A stretch of DNA of 64,000 nt, taken from contig NZ_JANJGU010000001.1 in assembly GCF_024626525.1 (NCBI RefSeq), forward strand, positions 248,001 through 312,000, read 5' to 3'. The notes beneath the pieces were generated by a model, which saw only the letters and a program-made list of their open reading frames with translations, searched no databases and was not told the DNA's origin. The first letter of the stretch is position 1. Every line of letters starts with the position of its first letter. The position numbers and the translations under genes are program-made. The stretch comes from Lederbergia panacisoli. GTDB taxonomy: Bacteria; Bacillota; Bacilli; Bacillales; Bacillaceae_C. Below, piece by piece: positions 1-9,171 of this stretch.

Positions 1-370
1 CTTTTCCAACTTCTCCGGTATTATTTCTCGTTCCTTCAGGAAAAAGTCCCACAACTTTATCTTCTTTCAAATATCTTAAGCCTGTTCTTAACGCCTCTCT
101 ATCACTAAGTCCTCTTTTTACTGGGAATGCTTGAATGTTTTCCATAAGCTTTTTGCCTAAAGGATGTTTAAATAATTCCGCCTTCGCCATAAAATAAATG
201 GGTCTTGGAGCTGTAATGCCAACGACCGGGGGATCCAAGTTATCGATATGGTTGGCACACAATAAAACACCGCCTTCTTTAGGGAAATGTTCAGTGCCAC
301 TTATCTCAATTCTATATAAAGGTTTTAGGACACAATTGACAACTGCTCTTGCAAATGTATAAAAATTCAC
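1..370 (-). CDS. plsC: 1-acyl-glycerol-3-phosphate acyltransferase PlsC (3' part lost at window edge)
   Basis: Only the first 123 codons are inside the window; the gene runs off the left edge. It makes phosphatidic acid from lysophosphatidic acid at the membrane. The acyltransferase HX4D motif is at residues 41-46 (H-I-D-N-L-D) and the acceptor-binding FPEGTR motif at 110-115. The start is a GTG at 370 that overlaps the cmk TGA (GTGA), implying translational coupling with cmk. Cmk followed by PlsC is the B. subtilis order. Family assignment is firm; the C-terminus is unseen. Confidence 0.93.
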   Translation of the reverse strand, partial: MNFYTFARAVVNCVLKPLYRIEISGTEHFPKEGGVLLCANHIDNLDPPVVGITAPRPIYFMAKAELFKHPLGKKLMENIQAFPVKRGLSDREALRTGLRYLKEDKVVGLFPEGTRNNTGEVGK

Positions 371-1044
371 AGTCTTTCAATCCTTTCTTCTGCCAGAGCA
401 AATATTTTATCAGCTACTTCCTTAATTGATAATGAGGATGTATCAAGTTCCAAAGCGTCTTCCGCCTTTACTAAAGGTGAGATTTCCCTCTCTGAATCTT
501 GTTTATCACGAAGGATAATTTCTTCTTTTAATTTTTCCAAATCAGATTGAAAACCTTTTTGGATATTTTCCAAATGGCGTCGGTTTGCCCTAATGTCTAC
601 ACTTGCAAGTAAAAATATTTTCAACTCCGCATTCGGAAGAACCTTTGTTCCTATATCCCTTCCATCCATTACAACTCCGCCATCTTTACCAAACAGCTGC
701 TGACGTAAAACCATTTCTTCTCGTACGGCTTTATAAGAAGCAACAGTAGACACATTATTTGTTACTGCTTCACTTCGAACTTGTTTTGTAACATCTTGCC
801 CGTCCAAATAAATAAGTTGTCCATTTACGGATGGCTTTAGTTCAATCTTAGTATGTAATAGCAAACGGGAAATTTCAGTTTCATCTTTAATATCATAATT
901 CTGGACAAGCGCTTTATACGTCAGCGCCCTATACATGGCTCCTGTATCAACGTAAATATAAGAAAGTTTTTCTGCAATCATTTTTGCTACGGTGCTTTTT
1001 CCAGCTGCAGCTGGCCCATCAATTGCTATACTAATTTTCTTCAT
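367..1044 (-). CDS. cmk: Cytidylate kinase
   Basis: Phosphorylates CMP/dCMP with ATP in pyrimidine nucleotide salvage. The P-loop GPAAAGKST is at residues 10-18 and the nucleotide-binding DGRDIGT at 127-133; 225 aa is the usual bacterial length. An in-frame codon seven residues upstream is possible, but AGGTGAT lies just before the ATG at 1044, so that start is used. It overlaps plsC by 4 nt. A terminator lies between ypfB and cmk, so cmk-plsC probably has its own promoter. Confidence 0.96.
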   Translation of the reverse strand: MKKISIAIDGPAAAGKSTVAKMIAEKLSYIYVDTGAMYRALTYKALVQNYDIKDETEISRLLLHTKIELKPSVNGQLIYLDGQDVTKQVRSEAVTNNVSTVASYKAVREEMVLRQQLFGKDGGVVMDGRDIGTKVLPNAELKIFLLASVDIRANRRHLENIQKGFQSDLEKLKEEIILRDKQDSEREISPLVKAEDALELDTSSLSIKEVADKIFALAEERIERL

Positions 1045-1091
1045 TGTTATCACCTGTTTCGTCATTTTCCTACTCTATATTACCATAAAAC

Positions 1092-1119
1092 AAAAAAATG
1101 AAGACAAGCATAGTCCTCA
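1092..1119 (-). terminator. Intrinsic terminator after ypfB
   Basis: On the minus strand TGAGGAC pairs with GTCTTCA (one G-U) and is followed by seven T. The stem begins at the ypfB stop codon and separates ypfB from cmk. Confidence 0.7.
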
Positions 1120-1332
1120 TTCTTTCACGTTAAAGACGTTTAATTTCGGCTGTTCTTCCATGCCTGCTGTACCCTCGTATAAAATTAGTTTATTAGAGAA
1201 TTTGAGGAATCCCATTTCATGAAAACCTTGAACAAGGATTAAGATGATAAGATGAATCAATACGAGTTTTAGTAAAATGCGTTCCATTGCATTCACATGT
1301 GACAACTCCGTTTTCTTCTTATCATCGGTCAA
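1117..1332 (-). CDS. ypfB: YpfB-like small membrane protein (DUF5359)
   Basis: A 71-aa protein with a charged N-terminus, one hydrophobic helix at about residues 18-40 and a short polar tail. Its size and place between cmk and the PilZ gene match YpfB of B. subtilis, which has no known function. The start is uncertain: the long form uses TTG at 1332 with a poor ribosome site, and an internal ATG at 1287 also lacks a clear one. The 3' end is fixed by a terminator overlapping the stop. Confidence 0.65.
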   Translation of the reverse strand: MTDDKKKTELSHVNAMERILLKLVLIHLIILILVQGFHEMGFLKFSNKLILYEGTAGMEEQPKLNVFNVKE

Positions 1333-1360
1333 AAAAACTCGCTATATACATATAGGATAT

Positions 1361-2011
1361 TTAGGTTGTAATTCCTCTTTTTCGATATTCAAGTTGTTTA
1401 TCAAAGCAAAAGCGCATTAATTGTTGTTGTTCTTTATTTTTCACATTAAGAAATTGAATAGATACTAACTGGCTCTTATTTTTATCAAATGCCCTAATGA
1501 TTCTGCAATCTAGATTTAAATATACGTACTCTCCAGAATGCATTGGCAGAACTATACAAACCCTTCCTAATTCCCCCCTATGGATGATAACGTTTTTCGG
1601 TAAAAGGACTGCACAACCTCCAGCACTAAAATCATCGGTAACAGTTGGAAAAATCTCTTCTGATTCAAGAAGCTGCAAAGAAACATCAATCGCGGCATTA
1701 ATTCTGACAAATTGTCTTCTTTGAACTTTCAATAAGTTTTCAACACCAGGAAAGGTAAGAACTAGTAAAGGAATTTGATTTTTTACCCTGCCGATAATTT
1801 TTGTTTTAAACAAAAAAGCACCTGATTCTTCGTCAACAAAGCTAGCATACATTTTTGTGTCATTTCGCAAAAAGACAGTCTTATTGCTTGTTACCCCAAG
1901 AGGATAAGAAATATATATTTTGTTTTCATCAATGTCAGCAATTTTAGCTTTATATTTTTCTTCATTCTGATTGTCGGTTTCCAATATTAGCTCCATTCCA
2001 ACTCTTAACAT
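1361..2011 (-). CDS. motI: PilZ-domain c-di-GMP receptor, flagellar brake MotI/YpfA type
   Basis: A YcgR-type N-terminal domain (about residues 1-92) precedes a PilZ domain with both c-di-GMP signatures, RxxxR at 99-103 and DxSxxG at 127-132. In B. subtilis the orthologue (YpfA/DgrA/MotI) binds c-di-GMP and disengages MotA to stop the flagellum. The ATG at 2011 is chosen because GGGGTG lies 8 nt upstream; a GTG three codons earlier is the alternative. It makes c-di-GMP a likely working messenger in this cell, which matters for the candidate riboswitch at 46492-46590. Confidence 0.88.
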   Translation of the reverse strand: MLRVGMELILETDNQNEEKYKAKIADIDENKIYISYPLGVTSNKTVFLRNDTKMYASFVDEESGAFLFKTKIIGRVKNQIPLLVLTFPGVENLLKVQRRQFVRINAAIDVSLQLLESEEIFPTVTDDFSAGGCAVLLPKNVIIHRGELGRVCIVLPMHSGEYVYLNLDCRIIRAFDKNKSQLVSIQFLNVKNKEQQQLMRFCFDKQLEYRKRGITT

Positions 2012-2067
2012 GAATGCCACACCCCGTAGTATTAATAAGCAATTAATACCATTATCGCACGGAAAGG

Positions 2068-2107
2068 AAAAAAAATATAGGCGGTACGCAGAGATTCCGC
2101 CTATATT
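2068..2107 (-). terminator. Terminator of sleB-ypeB
   Basis: An 11-bp perfect stem (AATATAGGCGG with its complement) followed by eight T on the minus strand, six bases after the ypeB stop. Confidence 0.85.
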
Positions 2108-2112
2108 AAATG

Positions 2113-3462
2113 TTATATCGTCTCTTCATAAATGGGTTCAGCATTTTTAAGTTTTTCTACTTTTTCTTCAATACCATTGTCGGCATTAATATATATTCGG
2201 TATGTGTCATTATCCATTGTTCCAATAAACTCATAACATAACACATCTTCACCAAGTTCATTTGTAATAATCGCCAGACGATCCTCCATTACTTTCACGT
2301 TAGTATTTAAATAGCCGCGAGCATCTTCAAGCTTCAACTTTGGCTTAGAAATATCTCGATCCTTATGCCCCTTTAAATAATCATTGGCAGCAAATCCGAT
2401 AATTTGCCCGTTATCCAGTGCAACCTTTACTTTAATAGATTCAGGATAGATTCTTACTCCATTTTCGTTTGTGACGTAAGTAAATAAACCGATTGTATCA
2501 TATTGCATGCTTTCCGCAGCCTCTAGCTTCTTATAACCATGATTTTTTAAAAAGTCGTTTGCTTTCGTCATTGCATCATTCAAACTTAATTTTTGAGTAC
2601 CGATACCCCGATGGTTAATAAGCCAAATTGGATACCCACCCTTCTTTGTAATATCTATGCTAGCACCGTCTCCCTTTCCATCATCAAGGTTGACACTAAA
2701 AAAATCGTATGCAGCACCCTTTCCATTTTCAACAACCTTGGATTCATTTACGGAATTAATCCCTGAATATTTTTTGGCAAGATTGAGTGCCTCATCTTTA
2801 GATATTGTCTTTCCTTTTAAGTGGTCAAAATTTTGATCCTTTTTTTGAAACGCAACAACAGTAGGATCTTGCAGGTTTTCTTCGTCATATCCTTTTGCTC
2901 GTTTATCCACTGTCTTAAACCCATCAATAATGGTATTATCCGCATTTTCTTTTCCAGATGAAAGCGCTAACTCAACGTCCATCCATCTCAAATTATTTTT
3001 TAAAACTAGATGTTGAACCTTACGAAGTTCATTGCGAATATCATTACTTTGACTGTACATTTTTTTTAATAATGCATATTCATTTTTCGAAAGCGGTTCT
3101 TTATCCAAGTCTCTCACAGCGGTCCTGTAACTAAAATTACCAATATTCGTTAAAAAGCTTTCTGTTTTATTAAAAGGTATTAGTGTTAGTGGGAGTTGGC
3201 CAACTTGCCCACGTGCATCAGATGTTATTCGCCACACATCAGCAAGTGCTGGTGATAAGGATTTCTTTGAGTTCATGGCGAGCGTTGTCCCAATTTTTTC
3301 ATGGAGAACATCCATCTGATAAGAAAGATCATGGAAGGCTCTTTGATAATTATTTTCGGCATTGATTAAGATTGCGTTTTTTTCCTGATGTTCTTGATAT
3401 CCCCAATAGGCAGTACCTGCTATTCCAATCGTTAATACTACAATTAATATATTTCTAATCAT
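2113..3462 (-). CDS. ypeB: Germination protein YpeB
   Basis: 449 aa, close to the 450 aa of B. subtilis YpeB. A single N-terminal membrane anchor (about residues 4-22) is followed by a helical region and C-terminal PepSY-type repeats (roughly residues 210-440). YpeB is needed for assembly and stability of the cortex-lytic enzyme SleB in the spore, and the gene follows sleB directly. AGAGGTGG lies before the ATG. The pair probably forms one late forespore operon. Confidence 0.95.
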   Translation of the reverse strand: MIRNILIVVLTIGIAGTAYWGYQEHQEKNAILINAENNYQRAFHDLSYQMDVLHEKIGTTLAMNSKKSLSPALADVWRITSDARGQVGQLPLTLIPFNKTESFLTNIGNFSYRTAVRDLDKEPLSKNEYALLKKMYSQSNDIRNELRKVQHLVLKNNLRWMDVELALSSGKENADNTIIDGFKTVDKRAKGYDEENLQDPTVVAFQKKDQNFDHLKGKTISKDEALNLAKKYSGINSVNESKVVENGKGAAYDFFSVNLDDGKGDGASIDITKKGGYPIWLINHRGIGTQKLSLNDAMTKANDFLKNHGYKKLEAAESMQYDTIGLFTYVTNENGVRIYPESIKVKVALDNGQIIGFAANDYLKGHKDRDISKPKLKLEDARGYLNTNVKVMEDRLAIITNELGEDVLCYEFIGTMDNDTYRIYINADNGIEEKVEKLKNAEPIYEETI

Positions 3463-3480
3463 AAAATGCCACCTCTCTTT

Positions 3481-4293
3481 CTACATACAAAATATATGTT
3501 GTCCGATTCGTTTGATTTGCGGTCTTGTCCAGATCCAAGCACTAGTAGCCGTGTCAGGATTGAAATAATATAAAGCGCTGTTAGTAGGATCCCACCCGTT
3601 GATAGCATCTAGTACCGCTCGTTTCGACGTTTCATTTGGCGTTAGCCATATTTGACCATCTGCCACCGCTGTAAAAGCTCCTGGCTCAAAGATCACCCCC
3701 GCAACCGTATTAGGAAAAGATGCGCTGTTTACACGATTTAAAATGACGGCAGCTACCGCAACTTGTCCTTCATATGGTTCTCCTCTTGCTTCTCCGTGTA
3801 CTGCGTTGGCCATTAAATTAATATCATTTTGAGAAAAGCCGGTAGGAGTATTAGCCGCCGTTGGCTTCGGAGTTTGAGCAGATGTATTATTCTTACTTGG
3901 TCCTGTTTGTTTAGATAAATCTGTTCCGCCATAATGAGTGAAAGTTTTACCAGTATTTATTTGATTTTGAACAAATTGTTTATCATATTTGGATGCTTTC
4001 ACAAGTTTTGCTTTTGTTTCCGCCCCCGCTAAACCATCCACCTTCATACCATATTCGTATTGGAAATTTCTCAGTGCCCAGTATGTACCCCATCCAAAGA
4101 CTCCATCAATTTTCCCATTATAAAAACCGATATATTGAAGGCGAGCCTGAAGTTCAATGACATCCTCACCAACTGCACCATGTTGAATGACTTGATTAGT
4201 AAAAGCGTTTGAATCTTTTACATTTGTAGTTGAGATCATTATTGTACACAGGAATAAAAGGAAAATAAGTCTTGCCACTTTGTAATATTTCAT
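3481..4293 (-). CDS. sleB: Spore cortex-lytic enzyme SleB
   Basis: Lytic transglycosylase that degrades cortex peptidoglycan during germination. A signal peptide (about residues 1-30) is followed by a PG_binding_1 domain (about 37-97), a Ser/Thr/Pro-rich linker and a Hydrolase_2 domain (about 155-270). The catalytic glutamate is E168 in HGEARGEP. The ATG at 4293 is preceded by GGAGG at 8 nt; the ORF could extend five codons but without a better site. It sits 18 nt upstream of ypeB. Confidence 0.96.
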   Translation of the reverse strand: MKYYKVARLIFLLFLCTIMISTTNVKDSNAFTNQVIQHGAVGEDVIELQARLQYIGFYNGKIDGVFGWGTYWALRNFQYEYGMKVDGLAGAETKAKLVKASKYDKQFVQNQINTGKTFTHYGGTDLSKQTGPSKNNTSAQTPKPTAANTPTGFSQNDINLMANAVHGEARGEPYEGQVAVAAVILNRVNSASFPNTVAGVIFEPGAFTAVADGQIWLTPNETSKRAVLDAINGWDPTNSALYYFNPDTATSAWIWTRPQIKRIGQHIFCM

Positions 4294-4402
4294 TTTAATT
4301 TCCTCCAACTTAAATTTTCATAGGTTTAGTTTCCGAATATAGGAGGTTTTTATGCAAGTTTCATTACGATAAATGACAATAAAAAAACACCATAACCATA
4401 TT

Positions 4403-5092
4403 TCAGATTACAGCGCTTTTCTCTTTCTCTTTTTCATAATGAAATTTTTTTGTAAGTAAGTGGGCATGCTTTACTTTTCTTAAACCGAAAAACCACATTA
4501 TTAGCATGAAGGGAAGAATATAATAAAGCCACCTTTTACCAGCGATAAGAATATAATCATATAAACCGTGTAAAATAAAGGGCACAAAAAAAGAAGCGAA
4601 CAGCCATTGTTTACTTTTTCCATTAATATTAAATTTTGCTTTTCCAAAATAATATCCCATAAAGACACCGAACAAAGCGTGACTTGACACTGGGAACAAG
4701 GCGCGTCCGAACGCAAATTCAATCCCGTTTGCTATTAAATACAAAATATTTTCAACGGTGGCAAAGCCTAAAGACAAACTGGCCGCATATACAATTCCAT
4801 CATAAGGTTCATTAAAATCTCCGTGTTCATACACAGCAAATAAAATGATAAACCATTTGAAAAACTCTTCCAATAAGGAGGCAGAAAAAAAAGAATGCAA
4901 AAATCCGTTTCCGAATACCCCCTCTTTTGCAAGGACATATTGAAGAAACATAATTGGAAAGGTTAATAGCGCGCCAAATAAAAAAACTTTAAATACGCTT
5001 AATACTGGTTCTTGCTCAAATTGGTCACGCAAATAAAAATAGCTGATAAGTGCTAATCCCGGAGCAATACCAGCAGATAACACGCCTAACAT
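4403..5092 (-). CDS. prsW: Intramembrane protease PrsW (site-1 protease for RsiW)
   Basis: A polytopic membrane protein of 229 aa with the PrsW/M82 signatures: EExxK at 75-79, EN at 114-115, H138 in SSHALFG and HGLYD at 175-179. In B. subtilis it cuts anti-sigma factor RsiW in response to envelope stress, releasing SigW. It lies between ypdA and sleB as in B. subtilis (ypdC). The substrate RsiW is not in the window. The 196 bases upstream show no recognisable element. Confidence 0.93.
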   Translation of the reverse strand: MLGVLSAGIAPGLALISYFYLRDQFEQEPVLSVFKVFLFGALLTFPIMFLQYVLAKEGVFGNGFLHSFFSASLLEEFFKWFIILFAVYEHGDFNEPYDGIVYAASLSLGFATVENILYLIANGIEFAFGRALFPVSSHALFGVFMGYYFGKAKFNINGKSKQWLFASFFVPFILHGLYDYILIAGKRWLYYILPFMLIMWFFGLRKVKHAHLLTKKFHYEKEKEKSAVI

Positions 5093-5288
5093 AATATTAT
5101 CCTCTCTTCTTATCCTTTCCTTAATGGTAACATGGATAAGAAGAGAAGAAAATGCTTATTAAATTTATGTTAGTCTACTTAGGCAACAGGACGTAGCCTA
5201 TGTCTCTTGTCTTCCGCTCGTGGAAAGTGCAGTCATTCAGTTTAAATGGATAGTTTCAGCACACTTTAAATAACGGGATGTGGTTAAT

Positions 5289-6248
5289 TTATTTTGTTTG
5301 TATTGATTTTGCTATTAGCCCCCCGTGATGGCGTCCGTTTTCAATAAATATTTCATTTGCATCATTTCCAGCGGCTATTACGCCAGCAATGTATAAGTTT
5401 TCTATGTTTGTTTCCATTGTCTCTGGATTGAACAATGGTTTCCCTGTGTCAGGTTCAATTTGCACACCCATTTTACTAATAAAATTGTGATCAGGATGAT
5501 AGCCTGTCATGGCAAAGACAAAATCGTTTTTCATTTCATGTTTTACTGAATCTACCTCGTAAACAATGGAGTCTGGCTTTATTTCTAATACATGCGCATT
5601 AAAAATCATATTAATTTCATTGCTTTTTACTAAAGCCTGAAATTCGGGAATAATCCAAGGCTTGACACTTGGAGAGTAATCATCGCCCCGATATAAACAG
5701 GTTACCGCTGCACCTGCCTTATGTAATTCCAGGGCGGCGTCTACTGCTGAGTTTTTCCCTCCGATTACTACTACTTCTGTATCAAAATATGGATGACCTT
5801 CTTTAAAATAATGAAGGACCTTATGTAATTCCTCACCTGGTATTCCCAAGTAGTTAGGATGATCATAATATCCTGTTGCAATAATGACATAAGCCGCTTC
5901 ATAATTGCGTAAACTCGTTTTTATTTTAAAGACTTCATTTTCCTTAGATACATTCTCTACTGTTTCGAACCTATTAATCCTTAGATCCTTAATCTTTGCT
6001 ACTTCACGATAATATGTAAGAGCTTGATTTCTTTTAGGCTTCCGTTCAACCGTAATAAAAGGTACATCTCCAATAGACAGCTTTTCACTTGAACTAAAAA
6101 ATGTTTGATGTGTAGGATAATTGTATAGTGCATTCACAATATTCCCTTTTTCTATAATTAAAGGGTTCATGCCGATATCATTCAAAGCAATGGCCGCGGC
6201 CAATCCACATGGCCCTCCCCCGACAATAATACAATCCTCTCGTTGCAT
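5289..6248 (-). CDS. ypdA: FAD-dependent bacillithiol disulfide reductase YpdA (Bdr)
   Basis: 319 aa, a two-dinucleotide-fold flavoprotein. The FAD motif GGGPCGL (residues 10-16) contains the conserved Cys14 that YpdA enzymes need, and a second glycine motif, VVIGGKNSAVD, near residue 160 fits NADPH. YpdA reduces bacillithiol disulfide, so it belongs to thiol redox homeostasis. No bacillithiol biosynthesis gene is in the window. gudB, adjacent in B. subtilis as I recall, is absent here. Confidence 0.92.
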   Translation of the reverse strand: MQREDCIIVGGGPCGLAAAIALNDIGMNPLIIEKGNIVNALYNYPTHQTFFSSSEKLSIGDVPFITVERKPKRNQALTYYREVAKIKDLRINRFETVENVSKENEVFKIKTSLRNYEAAYVIIATGYYDHPNYLGIPGEELHKVLHYFKEGHPYFDTEVVVIGGKNSAVDAALELHKAGAAVTCLYRGDDYSPSVKPWIIPEFQALVKSNEINMIFNAHVLEIKPDSIVYEVDSVKHEMKNDFVFAMTGYHPDHNFISKMGVQIEPDTGKPLFNPETMETNIENLYIAGVIAAGNDANEIFIENGRHHGGLIAKSIQTK

Positions 6249-6274
6249 ATGACGACTCTCCTTATTTTTTCCGT

Positions 6275-6308
6275 AAAAAATCTCCCATCTATCATGATAG
6301 GAGATTTC
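6275..6308 (-). terminator. Terminator of mecB
   Basis: A 12-bp stem (AAATCTCCTATC with GATGGGAGATTT, one G-U) followed by a T run on the minus strand, between mecB and ypdA. Confidence 0.85.
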
Positions 6309-6332
6309 TAAATATCGTGCAAAGATTATGAT

Positions 6333-6905
6333 TCAAAAGTAATGCCGCAACGTTTGAATCGCTTTATTTTGTATGATAGACTTTCCATAATCCTCCAAAA
6401 ACTCAATCGACATGTGAACTAGATCCCCATATTCCTCACAAATGGCATATAGATTGTCATGTCTGTTTCCTTCTTTAGTTATTATTAAATAATAATTTGA
6501 TTTAAGGGAAAATAAAGAACTTTGCAATGTCTCAATATAGTGTTGTGAAAGACTTTTTGCTAGTAAAATACAATTTTCAATATCATCAAATGTAACAACA
6601 ATAAATTTATCATTCATAAAGTTATGTTTTTTCTTGCTTTCAGTTGACGTCTCCTTCATGTCATCTTCATCCAACGTTAAAATCAATACTAACTCTTTCG
6701 ATGTTAACGAATATATATCGATTGATACAGCTCCATATGTGTCTAGCTCATACATACGGCTTGCCTCATCAAGCATCTCGTCAAATAATGAATCCCATAT
6801 GAAAGTGTCTTTCACCATTTCCTCTTGCAAAAAACCTTTGCGCGTCAACTCTTCAAATGTTATGGAATACTTTATTTGATTAGGTGATATGCGCTCCAAT
6901 CTCAT
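6333..6905 (-). CDS. mecB: ClpC adaptor protein MecB (YpbH)
   Basis: 190 aa in the MecA/MecB family. The N-terminal part (MRLERISPNQIKYSIT, then EELTRKGF) is the substrate-recognition domain; the C-terminal half (about 100-190) matches the ClpC-binding domain. MecA-type proteins deliver substrates such as ComK to ClpCP. It is called MecB because ypbH occupies this position in B. subtilis next to ypbG, whereas mecA lies elsewhere. Which paralogue this is rests on synteny. Confidence 0.87.
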   Translation of the reverse strand: MRLERISPNQIKYSITFEELTRKGFLQEEMVKDTFIWDSLFDEMLDEASRMYELDTYGAVSIDIYSLTSKELVLILTLDEDDMKETSTESKKKHNFMNDKFIVVTFDDIENCILLAKSLSQHYIETLQSSLFSLKSNYYLIITKEGNRHDNLYAICEEYGDLVHMSIEFLEDYGKSIIQNKAIQTLRHYF

Positions 6906-6962
6906 GAAACCGCCCCCTGAATCTTGCTCTTACCCCATTGTATGAAGGAGGGGATGGATGGT

Positions 6963-7748
6963 TCATAAGAATGGATGATCACTATTATCACTTTTAATTG
7001 TAATAAGATGAGTTTCAGCTTTAGCTCCTAGTCTGAGTGGAAGCATGGTAGTTCCATAGCCATTGCTATTAAGAAGGGTTGTTTCCCTTACTTTCCTTAT
7101 TCCGCCTTTTCTGTAGGGACCGATTCCAAAAATGCGAATTTGTCCTCCGTGAGTATGACCGCTTAATACAAGTTTAATATTTTGAATATCTGGTACCATA
7201 TGCAAAGTTTCTGGGTTATGACAAATTAATATTTGAAAAGAATCTTCTTCGACTTGCTCCATAAAAAGGTCAAGGGGCGGCAATTCTTGAGAAAAGTCAT
7301 CTAAACCAATTAGTGCTATTTTTTTATCCTTCCGTTTAATGTAATAAACAGTATTTTTTAATTCCTTTACACCCGTTTGATTAAATGCATAGATCAGTTG
7401 ATCTTGATCAAGTTCAAAATCATTATTGCCCCATACAAAAAATACCGGAGCTATTTTGTTAAGCTTTTTAAGATTATCGATCACCCTCGTGAGTGGAACA
7501 CCTTTCTCAGTTAAATCCCCACCAATAATGACAATATCAGTTCTTCCTTTGATTTGTTCTATGATGGTTTCGCTAATCGTCCGTCTATGTATATCAGAAA
7601 TAAAAAATATATGGAATTCTCCAAATTCAATTGGAAAATTTGGAAATTGCAGAATTTCCTTTTTAACAACATCAGAAAATGCTTCTACATACATGTAATA
7701 AACAAGAAATACCGCTAACATTACGAATATGATAGCGAAATACTCCAT
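6963..7748 (-). CDS. ypbG: Membrane-anchored metallophosphoesterase YpbG
   Basis: Calcineurin-like phosphoesterase with the full metal-binding set: D52/H54 (SDIH), D78 (GGDLT), GNND near 107-110, H177 and GHTH at 197-200. Residues 2-20 form a membrane anchor, so the catalytic domain may face outside or be peripheral. The ATG at 7748 follows AGGTGG, though only 4 nt away; a TTG ten codons upstream is the alternative. Substrate unknown. Confidence 0.87.
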   Translation of the reverse strand: MEYFAIIFVMLAVFLVYYMYVEAFSDVVKKEILQFPNFPIEFGEFHIFFISDIHRRTISETIIEQIKGRTDIVIIGGDLTEKGVPLTRVIDNLKKLNKIAPVFFVWGNNDFELDQDQLIYAFNQTGVKELKNTVYYIKRKDKKIALIGLDDFSQELPPLDLFMEQVEEDSFQILICHNPETLHMVPDIQNIKLVLSGHTHGGQIRIFGIGPYRKGGIRKVRETTLLNSNGYGTTMLPLRLGAKAETHLITIKSDNSDHPFL

Positions 7749-7850
7749 CCAACCACCTATTTTCCCTTGGAATACCAAAATTATATCACGGATAAGATCC
7801 TTTATTCCTTATTCTATTCCTTTGTTTCAGAATTAAGACGGGCACTACCT

Positions 7851-7858
7851 CATACAAT
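7851..7858 (+). promoter_or_regulatory. Sigma-E type -10 element of cotJABC
   Basis: CATACAAT matches the sigma-E -10 consensus (CATACANT) and lies 31 nt before the cotJA start. The -35 region is less clear. Mother-cell sigma-E control of cotJ is known in B. subtilis. Confidence 0.65.
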
Positions 7859-7889
7859 GGAATGATAACAGTTTAAGGGAGGTATTTTT

Positions 7890-8120
7890 ATGCCAAGCTT
7901 CTATAAATCTTATACGCCCTATATTAGTCCCTTTGACCCTTGCCCTCCAATGACAGAGAAAACCTATTCTACCCCTCCTAATTTATATATGGGATTTCAA
8001 CCGCCAAATTTACCACAATTTCCACCAAAAGAAGCACTAAAGAAAGGTACATTATGGAAAGCTTTTTATGACCCTTATTATAGTCCTTATGAAAGGGCAA
8101 GGGAGGAGGCTGACACATGA
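7890..8120 (+). CDS. cotJA: Spore coat-associated protein CotJA
   Basis: A 76-aa, Pro- and Tyr-rich protein with repeated short YxSPF/YYSPYE stretches, typical of CotJA. It is needed with CotJC for assembly of the CotJ proteins into the spore coat. GGGAGG lies before the ATG. The gene overlaps cotJB by ATGA, and the three cotJ genes form one operon behind a sigma-E type -10 element. Confidence 0.93.
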   Translation: MPSFYKSYTPYISPFDPCPPMTEKTYSTPPNLYMGFQPPNLPQFPPKEALKKGTLWKAFYDPYYSPYERAREEADT

Positions 8121-8377
8121 AGCAGATGCCTCAAAAATACTATGACCTTATGGAAGAACTGCAAGCAGTAGATTTCGTTATTGTTGAATTAGCCCTCTAT
8201 TTAGATACTCATCCACAAGATCACGAGGCAATTCAGCAATATAATGCATATGTACAAATGAGACAAACAGTGAAAAATCAGTTTGAACAGGAATTTGGGG
8301 CTTTAACAAGCTTTGGTGGCAGTTATTCAAAATATCCTTGGGATTGGAAAGAGGCCCCGTGGCCATGGCAAGTATAG
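8117..8377 (+). CDS. cotJB: Spore coat protein CotJB
   Basis: 86 aa, matching the CotJB family: a helical N-terminal half (YYDLMEELQAVDF) and a C-terminus rich in Trp and Pro. Second gene of cotJABC, overlapping cotJA by 4 nt. Function beyond coat association is unknown. Confidence 0.93.
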   Translation: MKQMPQKYYDLMEELQAVDFVIVELALYLDTHPQDHEAIQQYNAYVQMRQTVKNQFEQEFGALTSFGGSYSKYPWDWKEAPWPWQV

Positions 8378-8427
8378 TTGCATTGGTGGAAACTAATCCA
8401 AATGAACAGTAGGAGGTAATGGTTTAC

Positions 8428-8997
8428 ATGTGGGTTTATGAAAAGAAACTGCAGTATCCAGTTAGAGTGAGCCAATGTAACCCGATGCTTGCAAAATTTT
8501 TAATCGAACAATATGGCGGAGCTGACGGGGAACTTGCCGCCGCCCTCCGATATTTAAATCAACGATATACAATTCCCGATCAAGTGATTGGATTGTTAAC
8601 TGATATTGGAACAGAAGAATTTGCACATCTTGAGATGATTGCCACAATGGTTTATAAACTAACAAAAGACGCCACTCCTGAACAAATGAAGGAAGCAGGG
8701 CTAGGCGCCCATTATGCAAACCACGAAAAAGCACTTTATTATGAAAATGCTGGTGGTGTTCCTTGGACTGCCACCTATATTCAGGCTAAAGGAGATCCAA
8801 TCGCCGATCTATATGAAGATATTGCTGCTGAAGAAAAAGCTAGGGCAACGTATCAATGGATTATTAACATGAGTGATGATCCTGATTTGAATGACAGCCT
8901 GCGTTACTTAAGGGAAAGAGAAATCATCCATTCACAAAGGTTTAGAGAAGCGGTGGAGATTTTAAAAGAGGAAAGAGATCGTAAAAAGATATTTTAA
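8428..8997 (+). CDS. cotJC: CotJC, manganese-catalase-like spore coat protein
   Basis: 189 aa from the ATG at 8428, the same length as I recall for B. subtilis CotJC. A four-helix di-metal fold is indicated by EEFAHLEM and AAEEKARATYQW, which carry carboxylate and histidine ligands of Mn-catalases. AGGAGG at 8411-8416 is too close to the ATG at 8419, so 8428 (11 nt away) is preferred. It is a coat component with presumed peroxide-removing activity. A degenerate repeat with a hairpin follows and may end transcription. Confidence 0.93.
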   Translation: MWVYEKKLQYPVRVSQCNPMLAKFLIEQYGGADGELAAALRYLNQRYTIPDQVIGLLTDIGTEEFAHLEMIATMVYKLTKDATPEQMKEAGLGAHYANHEKALYYENAGGVPWTATYIQAKGDPIADLYEDIAAEEKARATYQWIINMSDDPDLNDSLRYLREREIIHSQRFREAVEILKEERDRKKIF

Positions 8998-9002
8998 TCT
9001 CA

Positions 9003-9105
9003 AAAGTGCAAGCGCCTGTTCATTGACGTACAGGCTCACAGGATGTGGATTCGTCGACTAAAAAATCGACACATGTGAAGTGACGATTTTTTAGTCAACG
9101 TTCTC
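9003..9105 (+). repeat. Intergenic modular palindromic repeat, copy 1 (degenerate, partial)
   Basis: It starts with AAAGTGCAAGCGCCTGTTCA and continues with a TGACGTACAGGC-like stretch and CACAGGATGTGG, matching the left half of the copy at 61541. Inside it is a 13-bp perfect inverted repeat (GACTAAAAAATCG at 9056-9068, complement at 9084-9096). The right half of the family is missing. The hairpin may serve as the cotJ terminator. Confidence 0.7.
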
Positions 9106-9171
9106 AACATCTTCGTTTCAGTTTATTTATTGTTATATTATCCGTGGTTTTTACACAATAAAAACATAGAA